Positions 1 to 8,897 are shown, counted from the stretch's first letter. The stretch: 39,520 bases of DNA from Tannerella sp. (GCF_030528505.1 NZ_JAUMYS010000024.1:1-39520); one strand, 5' to 3'. Notes: a model not told the origin generated them from the letters alone. A program made the numbers and translations.

Positions 1-59
1 GAACTTTCTGAAAGTATAAAAAAGTTCATCGGCAAGGTTTCAGAACTTTCTGAACGTAT
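1..59. repeat. Pair of 17-bp direct repeats upstream of the first DUF6261 gene
   Basis: Two near-identical copies of GAACTTTCTGAA(A/C)GTAT lie at 1-17 and 43-59, a period of 42 bp with one mismatch. The window begins at the first copy, so the array may extend further left. The repeats sit about 50 bp before the DUF6261 start codon, so they could be promoter-proximal regulatory sites or the end of a longer tandem repeat. Confidence 0.6.
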
Positions 60-105
60 TTTTTAACAAATTCAAAAATTGAAAAACGCTTAAAGTTTAC
101 ACATC

Positions 106-924
106 ATGAAAGAATTCATCAAAATCAATCTAAACAATGCTCGCAACGGAGAGCATTATCAGTATCATAACGATGTATTGGACATCATCAGTGAAGGATT
201 CGCGACGCAGTATCTGCTCTCGCCGCTACGCACGACGTACACTACGCTGTTTGCCGAAGAAGACCGGGCCTACAAGCAGAATCAGGCGTATGCCAAGACG
301 AAAGAAATCGAGGAATGCGACCGCAAACGCGACGACCTGTTCGTCTTCGTGCGACAAATGATCGACAGCGGACTGTATCATCCCGTGCCCGAAAAACGCG
401 CCGCGGCCGAACGCCTCTCGTTCGCCCTGAAACCGTATCGGCTGGCCAACCAACAACCGTTTGCCGAAAATACGGCCTTGGTGACGAACCTGACGCAGGA
501 TTTGCTGGGTGAGGATTATCGCGACGACGTGCATTTGCTCGATCTGCAAGGTCCGGTCGAGATGCTCGACAAAGCCAACAACGAATTCAACACGCTGTAC
601 GGCATGCGCTCGGGCGAGAAGCTGGAGCGTTACGAGCGAGACAATATGAAAGCCATCCGTCCGAAGGTGGACGAGGCATTCCGCTCCCTGATCGGCGGCA
701 TCGGGGCTCTGTATCAGGTGAACGAGCTGATTACGCACGATATCGTGAAGGCCGAAGAGTTGGGCGGCGTCATTGACCGGGTGAACGCGCTAAGCCGTCA
801 GTTGCAGGAGACGATCGCCCGACGGCGGTCGAAAGGAGGATCGCCCGATCCGGAGCCGGAACCGCCGGCGCCCGATCCGCAAAATCCTCCGGCCGATGTC
901 GGAGGCGGCAGCGAAACACCGTAG
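106..924 (+). CDS. DUF6261 family protein
   Basis: Encodes 272 residues with no signal peptide or membrane segment, so it is probably cytoplasmic. The N-terminal stretch with LNNARNGEHYQ is the kind of opening I associate with DUF6261, a Bacteroidota-restricted family of unknown function that is often present in several copies per genome. The body is largely helical and charged. The last 35 residues form a proline- and acid-rich low-complexity tail (DPEPEPPAPDP), probably disordered. The start is the ATG at 106; no alternative start lies close downstream. A second member of the same family lies at 28214-28909. Family assignment is by recognition; no biochemical role is known to me. Confidence 0.75.
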   Translation: MKEFIKINLNNARNGEHYQYHNDVLDIISEGFATQYLLSPLRTTYTTLFAEEDRAYKQNQAYAKTKEIEECDRKRDDLFVFVRQMIDSGLYHPVPEKRAAAERLSFALKPYRLANQQPFAENTALVTNLTQDLLGEDYRDDVHLLDLQGPVEMLDKANNEFNTLYGMRSGEKLERYERDNMKAIRPKVDEAFRSLIGGIGALYQVNELITHDIVKAEELGGVIDRVNALSRQLQETIARRRSKGGSPDPEPEPPAPDPQNPPADVGGGSETP

Positions 925-1213
925 AAGACAGAAATGGAAGTTTCATGTTGAGTGTACATAAAATAGTTTTTCATATTTTCAGAAGGGGGGGCTGTCGGGA
1001 TGACATCCCCCTTTTCACAGTTGGATTGTTTAGTTTTCAGTGGTCAATCCTTCGGACGTTTAGTTGTTTGTTGTTTAGCGTTCAGCCACTTCAACATCTC
1101 AAGACCTCAACGCCCGAAGGGCCTCGCTTTTCACTTTTCACTTTTCGTTTTTCACTTTACGATCATTTGCGTTAATTTGCGCCCATTTGCGAAATTTGCG
1201 TTCAGATATCGTA

Positions 1214-1307
1214 ATTCGTAATTGATTGACCGCGCTATTTGCGTTCGGACATTCGTAATTCGTAATTTGTCATTCGTAATTGATTGATCGCGTTATTTCC
1301 GTTCGGA
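1214..1307. repeat. 36-bp direct repeat pair in the 925-1292 spacer, overlapping the 3' end of trmH
   Basis: The spacer 925-1292 holds no convincing gene; it is repetitive text made of short motifs such as ATTCGTAATT, TTCACTTTT and ATTTGCG. Its right side contains two 36-bp copies at 1214-1249 and 1272-1307 that differ at three positions. The second copy includes the last codons and the stop of the minus-strand trmH gene. The first copy still reads, on the minus strand, Ser-Glu-Arg-Lys-stop, so it looks like a duplication of the gene's 3' end. Confidence 0.7.
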
Positions 1308-2039
1308 GTCGCGTTGTCGGAGGGCTTCGAAAAGCATCACCCCGGTAGCGACCGACACGTTGAGCGAAGCAATGGTACCGACCTGCGGAATGCGGATCAT
1401 CTCGTCGCAGACGCGCAGGTTCGCCGCCGACACGCCCGTATCTTCCGCGCCCATCACAAGGGCTATCGGCCCGTCGTACGACACCTCGGTATAACTTGCC
1501 GAGGCTTTCTCGGTAGCGGCAAACACCTTCACGCCACTGTCTTTCAAAAACCGGATAGCCTGATGAATGGTGCGTTCCTTGCATACGGGCAACACGTTGA
1601 GCGCCCCGGCCGAAGTCTTCATCGCATCGGCCGTGACCGAAACGCTCCCTTCCGACGGGATGACGAGCGCATCGACCCCGGCACACTCGCACGTGCGGGC
1701 TATCGCCCCGAAATTGCGCACGTCGGTCACTCCGTCGAGCAACACGATGAACGGGTCTCGCCCCTGCTCGAACACAAAAGGGATGATGTCTTCGAGCCGG
1801 TGGTACGTCACGGCCGAAACAAACGCGATCACTCCCTGATGATTCTTCCGCGTGATGCGGTTCAGCCGCTCCACCGGCACCCGTTGCACCGGCACCATCC
1901 GCCCCTTGAGCAGCTCGCCCAGCTCGCGGATCAGGTCGCCCTGCAAGTCTTTTTTCACCATAATCTTGTCTACCTCGCGGCCGGCCTGTATCGCCTCCAT
2001 CACGGCGCGAATGCCGAATATCATGTCTTTATCACTCAT
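1293..2039 (-). CDS. rlmB: 23S rRNA 2'-O-ribose methyltransferase, TrmH/RlmB (SpoU) family
   Basis: The 248-residue protein has the full SPOUT methyltransferase layout. A small N-terminal substrate-binding domain (residues about 4-75) contains IFGIRAVMEAI. The catalytic domain follows with the three SpoU motifs: NFGAIARTCE (motif 1, about residue 112), MGAEDTGVS (motif 2, about 195) and IPQVGTIASLNVSVA (motif 3, about 216). Enzymes of this type use S-adenosylmethionine to methylate a ribose 2'-OH in 23S rRNA; RlmB targets G2251 in E. coli. Length is normal for RlmB. It is the last gene of the minus-strand operon, 10 bp after recN. The exact RNA target is inferred from the family; another TrmH-type rRNA or tRNA target is possible. 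Confidence 0.88.
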   Translation of the reverse strand: MSDKDMIFGIRAVMEAIQAGREVDKIMVKKDLQGDLIRELGELLKGRMVPVQRVPVERLNRITRKNHQGVIAFVSAVTYHRLEDIIPFVFEQGRDPFIVLLDGVTDVRNFGAIARTCECAGVDALVIPSEGSVSVTADAMKTSAGALNVLPVCKERTIHQAIRFLKDSGVKVFAATEKASASYTEVSYDGPIALVMGAEDTGVSAANLRVCDEMIRIPQVGTIASLNVSVATGVMLFEALRQRDSERK

Positions 2040-2049
2040 CTTTTTCCGT

Positions 2050-3714
2050 TTATTTTTCTTTTTGCAACAACGCCCTCGCGTTTGCCACGGCGGCGTCGGT
2101 CAGCGACGCTCCGCTGAGCATCCGCGCCACTTCGTTGACGCGCTCTTCGGTCGTCAGCGGACGGATGCGCGTCAACGTCCGTTCGGCCGTATCTTCCTTA
2201 TAGACGAAATAATGCGCCCGCCCTTTGGCCGCGATCTGCGGCAGATGCGTAATCGTAATCACCTGCATCTTTTGCCCGAGGTCCTGCATGATGTCGGCCA
2301 TTTTGTCGGCGATCTCGCCCGATACGCCCGTATCGATTTCGTCGAAGATAATAGTCGGCAACGCGGCAAAACCGGCAATCATGGCCTTGATGCACAACAT
2401 CAGGCGGGAGATTTCGCCGCCCGAAGCCGTCTGCGCCACCGGTTTGAGTGCCTCGTTCTTATTGGCCGAAAAGAGGAAACGAACCTCGTCCATTCCGTCG
2501 GCCGACGGTTTTTCTTTCCGTTCAAGATCGATCTCGAAGCGGGTATTGGGCATGCCCAACAGCACCATGCGCTCCACGAGTCGATACTCTATTTCAGCAA
2601 CCGACTCGCAGCGGCAATCGGTCAGTTCGCCGGCTTGCATCATCAACACCTTGTACGTCATTTCGCTCTGCTTCGTGAGCGCCTCTATCTGCTCATCGAA
2701 CGAGTCGATGGCCGAGAGTTGCGTCGTAAAGCGCTGCTGTAACGCCAACAGCTCCTCGACCGACGACACGCGATGTTTCTGCTGCAACGAATACATCGTG
2801 TTAAGTCGCTCGTTGACCCACTCCAAACGGTTCGGGTCGAACTCCACGTCTTCTTTCAGTACATCCGTCTCCGAGGCCAGATCGGCCATATCCGTCCATG
2901 CCGAGTGCAGACGCTCGGCAAAGTCTTTCGCCTTCGGGAAGTACGCCTCCAACGCCTCGACGTCATGAAGCGCCCCTTTCAGCTGCTGCACCACGCCCCT
3001 CTCCTCTCCGAGCAGGCTGTCGGTGACTTTATACAACGCCGATTTGATTTCTTCCGTGTGCGAGAGCGTTTCCAGCTCGGCCTCCAGCTCTTCCTGCTCG
3101 CCGGGCGTCAACTGCGCCGTCCGTAATTCTTCGAGCTGAAAACGCAGATAATCCTCGTCCTGCCGGCTCTTGGCCGCCAACGCTTTCAGCTCGTCCAACT
3201 CCCGCACGATGGATTGGTAACGGTCATATGTCTGCCGGTAAACCACCAGCAAACGCTCCGTTTTGGCCATGATATCGACGACGTTCATCTGAAATTGCGT
3301 ATCGGCCAACAAAAGGTTCTGATGCTGCGAATGCACATCGATGAGCCGGTCGCCCAAAGCCTTGACCACCGTGAGCGGAGCCGGCGTATCGTTGATGAAC
3401 GCGCGTGACTTGCCGCTGCCCATCAGTTCGCGGCGCAAAATGCAATGCTCCGCGTCATATTCCAAATCATGCGACCGGAAAAAGTCTTCGAGCCGATAGG
3501 CCGAAACGTCGAACACGGCCTCGACGACACATTTATCGGCGCCCGATTGAATGCTTTTCGAATCGGCACGCTGTCCCAGCACAAGGGCCAACGCCCCGAG
3601 AATAATGGACTTCCCCGCTCCCGTTTCACCGGTCACGACCGAGAAACCTTCGTCAAAACGGATATGAAGCTCGTCTATCAGGACGAAATTGCGAATAAAA
3701 AGTGACTGTAACAT
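2050..3714 (-). CDS. recN: DNA repair protein RecN
   Basis: This 554-residue SMC-like ATPase starts MLQSLFIRNFVLIDEL. The Walker A motif GETGAGKS is at about residues 30-37. A long coiled-coil middle follows (about 150-370, many Glu, Leu and Gln). The C-terminal ABC half carries the signature ASGGEISRLML (about 432) and Walker B TIIFDEIDTGVSG (about 458). RecN acts in recombinational repair of double-strand breaks by tethering DNA. The size matches bacterial RecN (about 550). It lies 7 bp after porD and 10 bp before trmH, clearly in one transcription unit. All key motifs are present and the protein looks intact. Confidence 0.96.
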   Translation of the reverse strand: MLQSLFIRNFVLIDELHIRFDEGFSVVTGETGAGKSIILGALALVLGQRADSKSIQSGADKCVVEAVFDVSAYRLEDFFRSHDLEYDAEHCILRRELMGSGKSRAFINDTPAPLTVVKALGDRLIDVHSQHQNLLLADTQFQMNVVDIMAKTERLLVVYRQTYDRYQSIVRELDELKALAAKSRQDEDYLRFQLEELRTAQLTPGEQEELEAELETLSHTEEIKSALYKVTDSLLGEERGVVQQLKGALHDVEALEAYFPKAKDFAERLHSAWTDMADLASETDVLKEDVEFDPNRLEWVNERLNTMYSLQQKHRVSSVEELLALQQRFTTQLSAIDSFDEQIEALTKQSEMTYKVLMMQAGELTDCRCESVAEIEYRLVERMVLLGMPNTRFEIDLERKEKPSADGMDEVRFLFSANKNEALKPVAQTASGGEISRLMLCIKAMIAGFAALPTIIFDEIDTGVSGEIADKMADIMQDLGQKMQVITITHLPQIAAKGRAHYFVYKEDTAERTLTRIRPLTTEERVNEVARMLSGASLTDAAVANARALLQKEK

Positions 3715-3721
3715 ATATATA

Positions 3722-4630
3722 TTAATTTCTAAGCGATTCGAGCCGGTTCGTCTGGCCCGGATACAGATTCGACAAAGTTTTATAACCGGCCTGCTTCTCC
3801 TGCGTCGTGGCTTTGGAGTAGATGGCCACGAGCTCGTCCAGTTTCGTATCGGAAAAAACTTGCAGCAGGATGGACGTAGGACGCGCGCTCTTGTACGCCG
3901 TCAAAGCGGGCAACGCCTCGAGGATATTCGTCCGTCCGCGATCGGCATTAGCCGCCATCTCATCCAGCCCCTTACGATGATAGTCGTACCAGAACTGACG
4001 GTAACCCTCGCTCTGGTTCTCGGTCAGCGCCGTAATCAGCGCGTGACGATTGCGGTCGTTCTCAAACGCCTTCCAGCCGTTCCACGACGGTTCGGACTGC
4101 GCCAACGTCAGAATCTGCTGCGCCTGCTGGAAAAAGACACTCCCGCCCTTGGGCGAAAAACCGTCGAAGTCGATGCCCAGAATCACATAAATATAAAATA
4201 CGATGGTCGCCGTCAGGTTACTCTGTAACGTCGTTTCCGAAAACTCCAACGGCTCGTTCTCCATATATTTGAAATCGAGTTGCGTGTCGCGGAAGTTAAA
4301 AATCGTGGTCGTGTAAGACGAATTATAAACCGGACGACGCGCCTGCACCTGCAACTCACAGCTGAACCGGTCGTCTTCGAGCGTGTTGACAATCATCGTA
4401 AACGTGCAGTCGATGCGTTCGTTGGGCGAAAATTTGGCGTTCGTCCATTTCTTATTATTGATAAACTCGTTCAACGCCCGCTGCAAGGTGTTAAAAATTT
4501 CCTTGTTCGTGCCCTGTACCTTACTGCTGTTGATCGACAGCTTCGCATTCAGCTCGGATACCTGCGACCAACCGCTCAAGGCCACAGCCGCAAACAAACA
4601 GACAAGCCACTTTTTTCTTTTGTTCATCAT
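3722..4630 (-). CDS. porD: PorD-like type IX secretion protein (DUF4835)
   Basis: The protein has 302 residues with an N-terminal signal peptide (positively charged MNKRKK, hydrophobic VCLFAAVALSG, cleavage near WSQ). The mature part has the features of the DUF4835 family: SELNAKLSINSSKVQGT near the start, and a C-terminus ending in LSNLYPGQTNRLESLRN. PorD was found in Porphyromonas gingivalis as a protein needed for the type IX secretion system; its molecular role is unclear. The start ATG overlaps the coaBC stop by 4 bp (ATGA), and a second ATG follows directly. This coaBC-porD-recN order is, to my knowledge, common in Bacteroidales. Presence of this gene does not prove that a working T9SS exists, since the family is also found in species without one. 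Confidence 0.82.
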   Translation of the reverse strand: MMNKRKKWLVCLFAAVALSGWSQVSELNAKLSINSSKVQGTNKEIFNTLQRALNEFINNKKWTNAKFSPNERIDCTFTMIVNTLEDDRFSCELQVQARRPVYNSSYTTTIFNFRDTQLDFKYMENEPLEFSETTLQSNLTATIVFYIYVILGIDFDGFSPKGGSVFFQQAQQILTLAQSEPSWNGWKAFENDRNRHALITALTENQSEGYRQFWYDYHRKGLDEMAANADRGRTNILEALPALTAYKSARPTSILLQVFSDTKLDELVAIYSKATTQEKQAGYKTLSNLYPGQTNRLESLRN

Positions 4631-5829
4631 TTTGTTATTAATGTTTTCAGGCAGTCCAAAATATCGTCGGCCACCGCTTTTTTATCTTTCAGCGGAAAGT
4701 CGGTCATCTGCCCCTGACTGTCGATCACGGTGATTTTGTTCGTATCGCACGCGAAGCCCGCCCCTTCTTCCTGAAGCGAGTTCAGCACAATCATGTCGAG
4801 ATTCTTTCGCGTCAACTTCTCCTTGGCATGTGCCACGCCGTCGTTCGTTTCCAAGGCGAAGCCCACCAGATACTGCCCGGCACGCTTCCTCTCGCCCAAC
4901 GTGGCCGCAATATCCCTGTTGCGCACCAACGATAACGAAAGCGCCTCCCGACCCTCTCGCTTGATCTTCTGCGCCGCCGGCTCCGCCGGACGATAATCGG
5001 CCACCGCCGCCGAAAGAATCGCGATCTCCGCATCGGAGAAAGCCGACACCGTCGCTTCATACATCTCATCGGCCGACTCGACGTCTGTCCGCAGGATATT
5101 GGGATGATTCACCTTCAACGAGACTGGTCCGGCAATCAATCGCACCTTCGCGCCTCTTCGCGCGCACGCCTCGGCCAACGCGAAGCCCATCTTTCCCGAA
5201 GAGTAGTTGCCGATAAAACGTACGGGGTCGATTTTTTCGTACGTGGGGCCGGCCGTGATCAGGACAGTCTTCCCCTGTAAATCGTTCGAGGAAACAAAGA
5301 ACGCAGACAGTACCCGTAGAATCTCGTCGGGCTCCCGCATCCGTCCCCTGCCGACTAACTGACTGGCCAGTTCGCCTTCGGCCGGTTCGATGATACGATT
5401 GCCGTACGAACGTAAACGATCCAGATTCTGCTGCGTCGACGGATGGGCAAACATATCCAAATCCATGGCCGGCGCGATAAAAACAGGCGCCTTGCACGAG
5501 AGGTACGTCGTCACCAGCATATTATCCGCCACGCCGTTCGCCATCTTCCCGATCGTCGAGGCCGTAGCCGGCGCGATAAGCATCGCATCGGCCCACAGTC
5601 CCAAATCGACATGGCTGTTCCACGAGCCGTCGCGGTTTGAGAAAAACTCGCTGATAACGGGCTTACGACTTAACGTGGCCAAGGTCAGAGGCGTGATAAA
5701 CTCTTTCGCGGCCGGTGTCATCACCACCTGCACCTCCGCCCCTTCCTTCACCAAGGCGCGGATCAGATAAGCGGCCTTATAGGCGGCAATACCGCCTGTT
5801 ATACCTAATATGATTTTTTTCCCTCGCAT
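4627..5829 (-). CDS. coaBC: Bifunctional phosphopantothenoylcysteine decarboxylase / phosphopantothenate-cysteine ligase
   Basis: At 400 residues this has the usual CoaBC size. The N-terminal CoaC flavoprotein half opens with KIILGITGGIAAYKA and contains the expected SHVDLGLWAD and PAMDLDMFAHP segments (FMN site and catalytic region). The C-terminal CoaB half begins near residue 188 with VLITAGPTYEKIDPVRFIGN and carries the GKMGFALAEA nucleotide-binding segment and AAVADYRP. Together they convert 4'-phosphopantothenate plus cysteine to 4'-phosphopantetheine for coenzyme A synthesis. It lies 53 bp after the exonuclease gene and overlaps porD by 4 bp. No broken motif is seen. Confidence 0.96.
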   Translation of the reverse strand: MRGKKIILGITGGIAAYKAAYLIRALVKEGAEVQVVMTPAAKEFITPLTLATLSRKPVISEFFSNRDGSWNSHVDLGLWADAMLIAPATASTIGKMANGVADNMLVTTYLSCKAPVFIAPAMDLDMFAHPSTQQNLDRLRSYGNRIIEPAEGELASQLVGRGRMREPDEILRVLSAFFVSSNDLQGKTVLITAGPTYEKIDPVRFIGNYSSGKMGFALAEACARRGAKVRLIAGPVSLKVNHPNILRTDVESADEMYEATVSAFSDAEIAILSAAVADYRPAEPAAQKIKREGREALSLSLVRNRDIAATLGERKRAGQYLVGFALETNDGVAHAKEKLTRKNLDMIVLNSLQEEGAGFACDTNKITVIDSQGQMTDFPLKDKKAVADDILDCLKTLITK

Positions 5830-5882
5830 ACGTCTACAACGTACAGCTTCGTTTCTTTATTATCTTTACCCGTGATTTACCG

Positions 5883-6644
5883 TTACTTCATCCTCATCCG
5901 GATTTCCGTCAGTTTCTGCTTCGTGTTGAGCGGAAAATCTCCGCCGATGATCCAGGCATAGTAGCCCGGATCGGTTTGCAGCACGTCCGTCACCAGCCGT
6001 CCTTTATACTTCCCGAAGTTGATTACTTCTTCGCCTTTATCGTTATAAATCATCCGTCCGGCAAAATCGACATTGTTCGTAAAACTCGAATACTCGGAAA
6101 GAAATTTCACATCGTTCTTCAAATCGGGGTAGCGGTCCAACTGGGCCTTTAACACCTCGTACGTCGCTTTCGTGTCGGCCTCGGCGCTATGCGCATCGTC
6201 CAAATCCTTATCGCAGTAGAATTTGTAGGCGGCCTGCAGCGTACGCTGTTCCATCTTGTGAAAGATGGTCTGTACGTCGATAAACTTACGTTTGGACAAA
6301 TCCATATTCACATTCGCACGCAAAAATTCTTCGGCCAACAGCGGGATATCGAAACGGTTCGAATTAAATCCGGCCAAGTCGCACCCTTCGATTTGCGAAG
6401 CCAGCGATTTGGCGATTTCTTTAAACGTCGGACAATCCTTGACATCCTCGTCCGTAATGCCATGTATCGCCGTTGCCTCACGCGGGATGGGCATCTCCGG
6501 ATTGATGCGCCGGGTTTTCCCTTCTTCTTTTCCGTTCGGCGAAATCTTCAAATACGAAATTTCGACAATCCGGTCTTTACAGATGTTGACGCCGGTCGTT
6601 TCCAAATCGAAAAACACCAGCGGATTGGCTAAATTGAGCTGCAT
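5883..6644 (-). CDS. 3'-5' exonuclease, DNA polymerase III epsilon/DnaQ type
   Basis: The 253-residue protein has the DEDDh exonuclease motifs: FDLETTGVN (Exo I, about residue 13), AGFNSNRFDIPLL (Exo II, about 93) and HSAEADTKATYEVL (Exo III, about 153). About 90 C-terminal residues contain INFGKYKGRLVTDVLQTDPGYYAWI, an exonuclease-associated region seen in many Bacteroidota proteins of this type. It is probably a stand-alone proofreading or nucleic-acid-trimming exonuclease. It sits 11 bp downstream of dnaN (the sliding clamp), which fits a replication role. Whether it is the polymerase III epsilon subunit or an accessory exonuclease cannot be told from sequence alone. Confidence 0.88.
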   Translation of the reverse strand: MQLNLANPLVFFDLETTGVNICKDRIVEISYLKISPNGKEEGKTRRINPEMPIPREATAIHGITDEDVKDCPTFKEIAKSLASQIEGCDLAGFNSNRFDIPLLAEEFLRANVNMDLSKRKFIDVQTIFHKMEQRTLQAAYKFYCDKDLDDAHSAEADTKATYEVLKAQLDRYPDLKNDVKFLSEYSSFTNNVDFAGRMIYNDKGEEVINFGKYKGRLVTDVLQTDPGYYAWIIGGDFPLNTKQKLTEIRMRMK

Positions 6645-6655
6645 GTAATCGTTAT

Positions 6656-7780
6656 TTAATCGTTCAGAACCATCGGCATGAGTAACATCAGCAGATCTTC
6701 GTCCGCTTCATTCTCCACCGGCACAATCACGCCGGCACGAGACGGATCGGCCAATTCCAGCACAATCTCGCCCGAATTGATGTTGCTTAATATCTCAATC
6801 AAAAAAGTACCTTTGAAGCCGATGCTCAAATCCATTCCTTCATATTGACACATCACCCGTTCTTCGGCCGAAGTGGAAAAATCAATGTCCTGTGCCGAAA
6901 TCATCATGGCATCTTTCGAAAGCTGCAACTTAACGAGACCGCTGGCCGGGTTGGAAGACACGGATACGCGCTTCAAGGCCGTCAACAGCGATACGCGATC
7001 GACCGTTACTTTGTTGGGATTATCTTGCGGAATCACACTGTTGTAGTTCGGATAACGTCCTTCTATCAGACGGCAAACCATCTCGAAATTCGCGGTGCTT
7101 ACATACGCATTGTTTTCATCAAACGCGATCTTAACCGGATCGGTATTCTTAGGCAACAAGGCCTTTAATAAATTCGCCGGCTTCTTGGGCAAGATAAACG
7201 AAGCACGCCCCTCCGACTTAACGGCCAGATTACGCAAACGGACCAGTTTATGGCCATCCGAAGCGACAAACGTCAGATTATCGGTCTGAATATCGAAGTA
7301 GATTCCGTTCATCACCGGACGCAGCTCGTCGTCGGCCGTGGCAAAAAACGCCCGCCCGATCCCGTTGAGCAATACTTGCGACTCCATGCTAAGACTCACG
7401 GCATTTTCACCCAGCGGCTTTTGTTGCGGATACGTATCGCCACGCTGACCGATAAACTCATATTTCCCGTTTTCGTAGCGAACAACCGTCGATAAGTTGT
7501 CATCGTTAATGTCGAAGATAAGCGGCTGTTCCGGTAATTCTTTCAGCGGCTCTAACAGAATCTTGGCAGAGACGGCGAAAAGGCCGTTTCCGCTGGCGTT
7601 CATCACGTCGACGCTCGTCACCAAACGCGTCTCCACATCCGAGGCGGTGATCGTTAGTTTATTCCCTTCCAGCTGAAATAGGAAACTGTCTAAGATAGGC
7701 AGTGTGTTTTTCGAAGCAATCACTTTACTGATCGACTGCAAGCGTGTCAACAACGCGGAACTTGATACATCAAATTTCAT
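6656..7780 (-). CDS. dnaN: DNA polymerase III sliding clamp (beta subunit)
   Basis: At 374 residues this is the standard length for the beta clamp, with three repeated clamp domains (about 1-120, 128-245 and 247-374). Recognisable segments are SKVIASKNTLPIL near residue 19, FVASDGHKLVRLR near 182, and the closing hydrophobic segment with ENEADEDLLMLLMPMVL. Two clamps form a ring around DNA and hold the polymerase. It is the first gene of the minus-strand operon running to trmH. A TATTTTTG promoter element lies about 55 bp upstream of the start. Confidence 0.97.
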   Translation of the reverse strand: MKFDVSSSALLTRLQSISKVIASKNTLPILDSFLFQLEGNKLTITASDVETRLVTSVDVMNASGNGLFAVSAKILLEPLKELPEQPLIFDINDDNLSTVVRYENGKYEFIGQRGDTYPQQKPLGENAVSLSMESQVLLNGIGRAFFATADDELRPVMNGIYFDIQTDNLTFVASDGHKLVRLRNLAVKSEGRASFILPKKPANLLKALLPKNTDPVKIAFDENNAYVSTANFEMVCRLIEGRYPNYNSVIPQDNPNKVTVDRVSLLTALKRVSVSSNPASGLVKLQLSKDAMMISAQDIDFSTSAEERVMCQYEGMDLSIGFKGTFLIEILSNINSGEIVLELADPSRAGVIVPVENEADEDLLMLLMPMVLND

Positions 7781-7834
7781 AACGGTTTATATTTTCTTAT
7801 AGTTAATATTATTTTGCCTGTTTGATAAGTCGAG

Positions 7835-7842
7835 CAAAAATA
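7835..7842 (-). promoter_or_regulatory. Putative -7 promoter element of the dnaN operon
   Basis: Reads TATTTTTG on the minus strand, matching the Bacteroidota -7 consensus TAnnTTTG. It lies 55 bp upstream of the dnaN ATG, leaving a leader of roughly 45-50 nt. No good -33 TTTG was found at the ideal spacing, so confidence is moderate. Confidence 0.45.
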
Positions 7843-7976
7843 GTAAAACTTTTACATTCTCTGCTCTAAAAATCGCAAAATAATAACGCGTGTTTCGGAC
7901 ACAGCAAAGAGGCGCTAAGAATAAACATACATCTCAGTAAGTCCGAAAAAATGCAACACGCAATTTCATTTCATTT

Positions 7977-8007
7977 TTTGTATTTTCTGAAAAACATATT
8001 ACCTTTG
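7977..8007 (+). promoter_or_regulatory. Bacteroidota sigma-ABfr promoter of tRNA-Ser
   Basis: TTTG at 7977-7980 is followed by exactly 19 bp and then TACCTTTG at 8000-8007. This is a full match to TTTG-N19-TAnnTTTG. The tRNA starts 20 bp after the -7 element, as expected for a stable-RNA promoter with a short leader. It serves as an internal standard for the other promoter calls in the window. Confidence 0.85.
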
Positions 8008-8026
8008 CGCGTCTTTTGAGAAGAAA

Positions 8027-8113
8027 GGAAAGCTGCCAGAGTGGTCGAATGGGCCGCACTCGAAATGCGGTGTACGGGCAACTGTACCGGGGGTTCGAAT
8101 CCCTCGCTTTCCG
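8027..8113 (+). tRNA. tRNA-Ser (anticodon CGA)
   Basis: An 87-nt class II tRNA. The acceptor stem pairs 8027-8033 with 8106-8112 (seven pairs), with discriminator G at 8113. The anticodon stem is 8054-8058 with 8066-8070; the seven-base loop carries CGA at 8061-8063, which reads UCG. A long variable arm (about 8071-8088) is typical of serine tRNAs. The T-arm is 8089-8093 with 8101-8105 around the loop TTCGAAT, with one G-T pair. The 3' CCA is not encoded. Confidence 0.97.
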
Positions 8114-8146
8114 CCGAAAGGTTGAGAGAGAATGAAGCCGGTGAAA

Positions 8147-8182
8147 AAAAAGTCCTACAAACATTCGTCTGTAGGACTTTTT
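8147..8182 (+). terminator. Rho-independent terminator after tRNA-Ser
   Basis: A perfect 13-bp stem, AAAAAGTCCTACA (8147-8159) with TGTAGGACTTTTT (8170-8182), and a 10-nt loop. The right arm ends in a T run, and the A run on the left would allow it to work on the other strand as well. It lies 34 bp after the tRNA. Confidence 0.85.
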
Positions 8183-8289
8183 GCATGTAAAGGGGCTAGA
8201 TATTTATCTCCCCGCCCAATGAAACAGTCCGAAACGAATCTGAGCGATGACACTTAACTGCATTTTCTCATCGATTACTCCCCATAACA

Positions 8290-8856
8290 TTATTTTCTCA
8301 GTTCCTTTTCAACCCATTCACGGACGGTTTGTTCGGTCGCACCGTTTAATAATCGGCCATTTCGCCACCGGATTTCGGGATAATCCTTTTTGAGTTGTAT
8401 CACACTGTTTTCTATGCCGCTGCTTCCCGATGTCGCAAAAGGTATTACCGTTTTACCTTTCAGAGGATGACTTTCGATAAATGTGCGGACAATCGTTGGC
8501 GCAATATTCCACCAGATCGGATAGCCGATAAAAATCACATCATAATCCGAAATAGCTTCTTTTTTTCCTTTGATGGCGGGGCGGGATTGTGGGTCTCCCA
8601 TTTCGAGCGAGCTGCGCGACTGCTTGTTCCGCCAATCGAGGTCAGCGCTCGTATAAGGCGTTTGAGGAACAATCTCGTAGAGTTCTCCTCCGGTCACTTG
8701 CGCAATTTTCTTAGCGACTCCTGCCGTAGTTCCCGTCGCGGAGAAATAAACGACCAACACGTTATTAAACAGAGCCTCCTGCTTACGTGTCTCTTGTGTG
8801 TAAGCATTACTGCCGAATAAAATGATACTCAAAGCAGCGATAATCATTCGTTTCAT
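8290..8856 (-). CDS. Exported flavodoxin
   Basis: The protein has 188 residues. An N-terminal signal peptide (MKRMIIAALSIILFGSNAYTQ) points to export to the periplasm, unusual for a flavodoxin. The FMN phosphate-binding loop reads VVYFSATGTTAGVAKKIA (about residues 34-51). The aromatic and glycine segments around the isoalloxazine follow: FIGYPIWWNIAPTIVRTF (about 109) and VIPFATSGSSGIENS (about 136). Flavodoxins carry one or two electrons on FMN. It lies 41 bp downstream of the Tat-exported aldo/keto reductase gene on the same strand, so the two probably form an envelope redox pair under the divergent AraC regulator. The electron donor cannot be read from the sequence. Confidence 0.88.
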   Translation of the reverse strand: MKRMIIAALSIILFGSNAYTQETRKQEALFNNVLVVYFSATGTTAGVAKKIAQVTGGELYEIVPQTPYTSADLDWRNKQSRSSLEMGDPQSRPAIKGKKEAISDYDVIFIGYPIWWNIAPTIVRTFIESHPLKGKTVIPFATSGSSGIENSVIQLKKDYPEIRWRNGRLLNGATEQTVREWVEKELRK

Positions 8857-8897
8857 ATTTCTTTTGCGTTACATTAAAATTTCATTCAAAAAGTGAT

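Noticed and set aside
945-1221. Two overlapping small frames in the 925-1292 spacer
   Set aside because: They translate repetitive non-coding text (TTTTCACTTTTC and similar); no start signal or homology.
1284-2742. Several plus-strand frames over trmH and recN
   Set aside because: They lie opposite well-supported genes with complete motifs on the minus strand.
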